From contig JACONQ010000006.1 in NCBI GenBank assembly GCA_014281115.1, positions 2,976,001 to 3,040,000 of the forward strand: a stretch of DNA of 64,000 nucleotides. The letters are read 5' to 3'. The notes beneath the pieces are model-generated. The model was not told the origin of the DNA. It saw nothing but the letters and a program-made list of their open reading frames with translations, and made no database searches. Position numbers and translations under genes: made by a program. This stretch comes from Laburnicola sp. R22_1. Its lineage: Eukaryota > Ascomycota > Dothideomycetes > Pleosporales > Didymosphaeriaceae. Positions within the stretch are counted from its first letter, which is position 1; each line of letters begins with the position of its first letter. Of this stretch, positions 57,850-64,000 are shown in pieces.

Positions 57850-60800
57850 CTACGGTGCAACCAAAACCGGCGCCTCCGCCACATCCACCTCGGCAGCACC
57901 CGCCTTCGCCTTCTCCTTCGCCTTCTCCTCCGCCTTCTCCTTCACCTTCTCTCCCTCACCCCCCTCCATCTCCCCAACCACAAAATCCCTCATCCCCTCC
58001 AACGTAGTCCCCTTATCCATAAACATCAAAAACGGCACATCAACCCCCAAACTCTGATAAAACCACGTCCGAAACTCAGCCGCCAACATACTATCCATGC
58101 CAAACTTGACAAACGGCAGCCTAACATCCACATCCTCATACTTGATCAGCGTAAGATTGCCGAACCTGCGCCTGATAAAGTCGAGGAGCGCTTCTTGGAG
58201 CGACTGCCCGCCTTCGAGCGCTTGTGCGAGCGGCGCGGGGAGTCCCGAGGTGGACGTGTGACGCACGGCGTCGGATTGGCCGTCGAGGGCGCTGGCGAGG
58301 AGGTTGGCGCGCGGGTCGTCCAGCGTCGGGTTGGTGCCTTCGAAGCCTTTTTTGCGGAGCTCTTTGAGGCCCATGGGTTCGAGGCCTGTGAGGATGTGGC
58401 CCGTTGCGGCGTAGTCGTGGGGGTGGTGGATGCCTGAGATGTTGTTGGAGCTGAGGGCGATGTCGAGGATTTGGAGGAGCTCGTCTTGGTCGATGGCTTG
58501 GATGCCCTTGCGGAGGAGCAAGGCTTCGATCTCCGGGTTGTCGTGGAGGTATCCAGCTCCGGAAATCATACCGAGACCGACCGAGGTGGCGGGTAGGCCG
58601 AGCGAGCGGCGGTATCGCGCAAAGATGTCGAGGAAGTAGTTGCCGGAACAGTAGTTGCACTCGGTGGCCGTGCCGACACTGCCGGAGATGGAGGAGGTCA
58701 TGAGGAAGAAGTCAAGGTTGGCGTCGCGTCCAGAGGCTCGCAGAGCGTTGTGTAGGTGCCATGTTCCTTGGACCTTGGGGTCGATACCAGTGTGCCACCA
58801 TTCGTTAGGCATGGCGGTAAAGAGGGCTTCGTTCAGACCCATGGCAGCTTGCACGACACCGCCGATGTCACCGGTAGCTGCCTCTACAACAGCTGCGACG
58901 TCCTTCGCACTGCAGACATCGCCGCGCACAACGACAGCCTCGCCACCGGCGAGCTCGACATCGCGGACAAGAGCACGCGCGGCTGGCTTGTCGGTACCGG
59001 AGCGACCCAGGAAGGCGAACTTCTTCGCACCACGCTGCAACATCCTATAACAAGAATTGTTAGCATACATCTCCCTTGTATCATATATTCGGGACGGTAA
59101 TTTACCAGCGCGTCAACGTACGCCCCAGTCCACCCAAGCATCCCACCATGACATAACTCTTATCAGCAGGGAAGCGCGTTCCATACTTCAGCGGCTGCAC
59201 CGGGATCTCCGAGTCGGCGTTTTGAAGGTTGATAGCCACCTTACCCATGCGGTTACGGGAAGAGAAGAAGCGGAAAGCCGCCGTAGCATCAGCAATGTCA
59301 AAGACATTCAGAGTGTCAAAGCCAGCCAATTTACCAGAGCGGTACAAAGTCATAGTGTCTCGGAGCAGCTGGTTCCAAGTCGCGTTCAACTTCGGGTTCT
59401 CCGAGTTGTACAGATGCGCGAGATCGAAAGCGGTGAAAGTCGTGTTCTTCAAGAAGTGGTCCATCTCGAGACGACCGGCATTGGTAAGATCCATCTTGCC
59501 GATTTCGACGAAGCGGCCGCACTCCGCAACACTGCGCCACGTTGCGTGTAGCTGATCGCCAGTCAGGGAGTTCAGGACAACGTCGACACCGCGGCCGCCA
59601 GTTGCGCTGAGGATGCCCTCGAGGAACGAGTCATCGCGCGAGCTGAAGATGTTGGAAGGCTTGAGTCCGAATGTCTGAACCAAGTACTGCTTCTTCTCTT
59701 CGGTGGAAACAGTGGTGTACACTTCAGCGCCGGCCATTGTCGCGATTTGGATCGCGGCAATACCAACACCACCAGCACCGCAGTGAATGAGAACACTCTC
59801 TCCAGCTTGGAGCGCAGCCCGGTTCTGAAGTGCGTATAGCGCAGTAGCATAGACAACAGGCAGGGTTGCAGCCACATTCAGATCATCGCTATCCTCCAGT
59901 TTGTCGGCACACCATTCTGGCACCGTCTGGTATGTCTGGAAGTGCGAAGGGGCCATGACCACAACACGGTCCCCTGCGGCAAACTGAGTGACCTCAGAGC
60001 CGATTTCTTCGACAAAACCAGTGTACTCGTTGGATGAGGTTGCGTCCCTGACGTCAACCTTTCCTGCGAGAAGGTAGAAGTCCTTGGCATTAATACCGGC
60101 CGAGGCAACCTTGACTCGGATATGCGTTGACGGAATGTCAGTGGCAGGCTCCTGTTGTTTGTAGAAGAGCGTGTCGTATTGTCCGATGTTGGCAATGTCG
60201 AGGCGCACATTCCCGGCATCCTTGAGGGCCAGGTTCTGGAGGTGAAGACCTTGCTTCGACCTGAAAGCCGAGTTGAGGCCGTCGTCGGGTACGAAACGGC
60301 TCACGTTGGGGACATTGCCCTTCTGCGCAAACTCGAGATCGGGGTAGCGACTCTCTTGGTTAAGTACCGCCAGAAGGTTGCTGGTGGTGGCAGCAACGTC
60401 GGGCTCGGCAGTGTCGATATCGTAGGCGTAGAGTTTGAGTGACGGCTGCTCAAGGGAAAGAGCACGCGCAAGACCTGAAATGAGCGCGAAGTCGGGGCGC
60501 TCGCCCTTCGTGATGTTTCCGTTCGTGACCCAGACAATTGAGCCCGAGTTGTCTGTAAGAAGCTTGATCTGTAGCATGTCCGCGTCATTGATGCCGGCCA
60601 ATAATGACTCTTTGGCCTCGGTGAGATTGAAGACAGTGGGCTTGGAAGATACCAACTCTTTGGTCAACTCGTGAAGTTGTACGCGGTGCACCTCGGCGCT
60701 TGACTTGCCAAGCAGCTCTGTCTCGAGCTGAGTGCCAAGCGCCGAACGACCATTGCGCTCTACGATCAGGTACTTCTGCTTCTTCGACGCTTCAGCCGAC

Positions 60801-63800
60801 CGAGGCTTTCTAGCCACCACAACGGACGATGATCCAGAGTGGATGGGGTAGGCCTGGGAAGCAAGCTCGGCAGTGGTGAACACCTTGGTGGACGATGTAG
60901 GTACAAGTGCGAGCACCGTTCCATCGTCAGCAAGGAAGCTCTTGATCTTGTCACCATATTGCTTGAACCATGGGCCAGCCACAGGAACCAAGACAACATC
61001 GTATTCTTCGCCAGCCAAGTCCTTCGGCTCCGAGCGTTCGCTCGTCTGCAAATCAACGAGACCGCCGACCAGAGTACCATCGGCGGAGAAAGACGCGGTG
61101 GTGTAGTTGGAAGCCCTCTTGAATTCGAATTTGGATGCAAGCAGGTCTAGTGTGGCCAACGTGATGTCGTGGATGTCGTTGCCAAGTTCGAGAACGCGAA
61201 CACGCGAGTTCTTGTGGATTGCGAGATCCAGGACGGCACCAAGTCGAATGATGCTGTCATCCTCAAGCGGAGAATCTGCCTCCTCCACGAATGTGTCCAT
61301 ATGATGTTGAACGTCGCTGACACCGAGAAAGCCCAGGCCGAAGAGATCTGGCTTCCACAGGTTACGCAACATGGGGTGACGCTCGCCAGCGGTGTCAATG
61401 GGAGCACCGGTGGAGTAAGGTGTAAGTTTCACTTGGTTCATCTGGATGACAACTTGGCCGGTAGCATCAACGATCTCAGACCCAGTCTCGGCAGATCCGA
61501 AACCTGTGCTTTGAGAATATGCGTTGATCTGCGAAGGCCCGCTCGTAGCAGTCTTCACCGTGATGGATCCGAACCTGGTCGGCACTTTAGCTTGTAGGTC
61601 TTTGGGAAGACCGTTCGTGGTTGCCACAATAGCAGTCTGCAGCATGGCATCGAGTGTGATGGGATGGATGGGGTACTGGGCCAGCTCATCACCGGACGCC
61701 GTGATCAATGGCACCTTCGCACCCGCGTAGGGCTCCGAGTTCATACTGGGGGTCAAGAACTCGGAGATAGGTTGGAAGGCCGGGCCATAGTTCAAGCCGT
61801 TCTTAACAAGCCTGTCATACCAGGTACGCTTCGCTGTGGGCTCGAGGCTGCCATCAGGAGCTTCGTACTTCGCCTGCAGGGTAACGTCATCGGTAGTGAT
61901 AGATATGCTTCCTTTGGCGTGCGCAACAGATGCTCCGTTCTGGAACGTGGAGATGCTGAAGTCCCACCACTTGGTTGATGTTGCGGCATTGGTGATGGAG
62001 GATTTATGCAGCGAAGTGAACACTTCCATCTTTGCGGCTGCCTCAGTTGACAAAGCCAATGCATTCAAAACGTTGACGTTGGAGAAGTTGAAAGTAGGCT
62101 TCGCGTCCAGAGTAATGTCGGCAGCCCGCATGACAGCCTCCATGGCAGTCCCGATGTACGCGGCGGCAGGGAAGACAACCGTCTCTTCAAGCTTATGGTC
62201 CTCGAGCCATTTGATGTCTTGCACTAATAGGATGTTACGGAAGATCAAATCGTCGCCGTTTCCACCGGGCATCAGAGTACCAAGAAGCTCGTGGCGTGTG
62301 TGCTTTCGCATTCGGTACTCAAGACTAGGACGGCCTTCGTTCCAGAGCAACTCGGTGTACTGGAAGCGGTACCGAGGAAGATCGTTGACTACGCTGTAGG
62401 CTGCATTCCTAGCATTCAAGCCGTTGACACGCATCCAATCAATGGGGTATCCATGTAGCCATAGTTTAGCCGGGACACTGAGTGCGGTCTCAGTCCCCTC
62501 GGTGTTCCGCTTGATGGGTCCAAAGTACTGAACGTTGGATCCCGAGATACCCTCTTTCGCGAGACTTTGCTTGACGGGCAACTCCATAGACGTGTGGGGA
62601 CCGAGCTCGATGAAAGTGTGCTGACCATCGGCATGAATCCTCTTGATGGCGTGCGCAAACCGGACCTGGCCCTCGAGATTGCTACGCCAGTAGCGACTGT
62701 CGAAGCCGGATGACTTGGGCTCGGCGGTTACAGAGGAGACAACAGTTGCGTCCTTAGTCATAGTAGAAGAGGGCCCAAGGGTCGGCAAAACCTCGTCCAG
62801 GAGACTCTGGTATTCTCCACCAACTTCCAGCATGTGGTGACTGTGGTAAGCTTGCCCTCCTGTCTTGAGCTTCCTCGCGAAGGTTCCATTTCCTTGCAGG
62901 GTAGCGAGGAGAGTGTCAATGGCGTCGTCGTCTCCAGAAATGGTCACACCTTCGGGTGAGTTGACACATGCCACGTGAAGCTTTCCTTGCAGTCCGCTCT
63001 CGTTAATCTTGTCGGCTGCAACCGCCTCGGGAAGTCCGGCGGCCATCATAGCTCCGATGCGCGTCTTCTTGGACACGCAGTATCCACGGTAGTACGCAAT
63101 AACGATAGATTCGGCCGCCGAGAGATGACCAGCTGCGAATGCTGCTGCTATCTCACCAGAAGAGTGGCCAACGGTGGTGTTAGGCACGATACCCCAAGAA
63201 GCCAGGAGCTGAATAAGGGCGATCTGCACTGCAGTGCAGCATGGCTGCGAACGTTGCGGGGTGTTGATCAGATCGGGGTTCGCGGTGTTGAGAACGGCTT
63301 CCTTCAAAGTCCACGAGGGGGCGTGGGGGATACTTTGCAGAGCAGCGTCCATCTCGGCAAAGGCATCGGCGAAAGCAGGAAACTGGAACAGTTCCTTGCA
63401 CATACCGGCCCATTGGGATCCTGGAGGCGCAGATTAGTAATCTATAGGCAGATGTATATAACCTATGTCCACGTACCTTGACCGGTGAAGACGAAAGCCA
63501 AGGGCTGGCTTGAGACAGTTGACGATGCGGTTCCCGTGACCAAGTCTTTTGAGGCGAAGGTTTCGCTGAGCGTTTGAGACGTTGACGCGAGCATGAACCC
63601 ACGGTTTGAAAAGTTGGTGCGTCGGGAACCCAGCGTGTACGCTAGGTCCAGGATGTCTGTGTTCTTGAAGTCGAAGTCGATCAGATCTGACCTACGTGCC
63701 TCCAATGCTGCTGTTGTTGCGGCGGAGAGAGGGAGTACAATAGTAGATTGCGCTGCAGTCGTCATCTTCTCTTCTCTCAGGCGTGGGCTTTGCTCGAGAA

Positions 63801-64000
63801 TAACGTGAGCGTTGGCTCCACCATATCCGAATGAGTTGATACCAGCACGTCGTACATCTCCCGCCTTACCAGGCCAGGCAACCAGCTCGGTGGGGATAGA
63901 TATGCCCTTCTCGAAAGGCGCAAGCTTGGGGTTCAAGTTCTTCAGACCGTGCGTAGGAGGGATCTGGCCATGCTCAATCGCCATAGTGGCCTTGATAACA
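57850..64000 (-). CDS. Highly reducing type I polyketide synthase, 5' partial (KS-AT-DH-ER-KR-ACP)
   Basis: This iterative multidomain enzyme builds a reduced polyketide from malonyl-CoA. The frame is open at the right edge, so most of KS is missing; its C-terminal end AGINSFGYGGANAHVILEQ is seen. Two introns (about 63408-63474 and 59047-59105) are removed. AT has FVFTGQGSQWAGM, active Ser in VGHSSGEIAAAFAAG, and YHSHHM. DH has HKLEETVVFP (His present, Gly position is Glu) and LDAMLQ. The next ~350 residues hold only a weak methyltransferase-like VRVLELGND. ER has VLIHCGAGGVGIAAIQIATM. KR has VMVGCLGGLGR, and TSSISGSVGTATECNYCSGN with the catalytic Tyr. ACP has FVKFGMDSMLAAEF with the Ser for phosphopantetheine. 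A Lys/Glu/Ala-rich tail ends at 57850. There is no release domain, as is normal for HR-PKS; the product is unknown. Confidence 0.93.

Overview
The window is from a filamentous ascomycete (Pezizomycotina). Genes lie on both strands, are separated by 0.3-2.5 kb, and carry many short GT-AG introns of about 45-145 nt. The gene content is typical of these fungi: an AcuK/ERT1-type Zn2Cys6 regulator, DHA1 and sugar-type MFS carriers, a HET-domain gene, a NACHT STAND protein and a highly reducing polyketide synthase. A Dothideomycete is my best guess, but this rests on overall impression and not on a marker gene. No rRNA, tRNA, CRISPR array or intact transposon was recognised.

Layout. 1.5-4.3 kb: DHA1 multidrug transporter (+). 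6.1-8.4 kb: ERT1/AcuK gluconeogenesis regulator (+), behind a GC-rich leader. 9.0-9.8 kb: riboflavin kinase (-). 10.3-11.2 kb: aldo-keto reductase (+). 11.5-15.1 kb: NACHT protein (+). 16.8-19.3 kb: MAM3/CNNM membrane protein (-). 19.9-21.3 kb: branched-chain 2-oxoacid dehydrogenase E1 beta (+). 22.3-24.3 kb: sugar MFS transporter (-). 26.8-27.5 kb: Ser/Thr-rich single-pass membrane protein (+). 27.7-29.1 kb: secreted GH26-like hydrolase (-). 30.4-32.2 kb: broken HET-domain gene (-). 33.4-36.1 kb: HBS1, probably also encoding a Ski7-like isoform (-). 37.0-38.0 kb: Ala/Pro-rich protein (-). 38.9-40.5 kb: PP2A activator PTPA (-). 41.0-43.5 kb: large nuclear-type protein (+). 44.0-45.1 kb: SAP-domain protein with a C-terminal membrane segment (+). 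45.9-46.7 kb: cryptic, probably decayed gene (-). 47.3-50.8 kb: calpain-family protein with a repetitive tail (-). 52.2-52.9 kb: broken MYND-finger gene (-). 53.6-55.6 kb: two uncharacterised genes. 57.9 kb to the right edge: HR-PKS (-), lacking its 5' end.

Most of the window is an ordinary housekeeping neighbourhood: carbon regulation, flavin synthesis, BCAA catabolism, translation quality control and phosphatase regulation. Fungal accessory genes (NACHT, HET, PKS, GH26) are scattered among them. The genes do not form one pathway; the PKS may begin a cluster that continues beyond 64 kb. The most interesting signals are (i) a HET gene killed by two C-to-T-type nonsense changes, one at the diagnostic CIDQ motif; (ii) a Ski7-like coding segment inside the HBS1 N-terminal intron region; (iii) a hidden last exon giving the GH26-like enzyme a Cys/Trp-rich tail; (iv) in-frame introns in several genes, which would be misread as coding; and (v) coding-like but interrupted reading frames at 45.9-46.7 and 52.2-52.9 kb.
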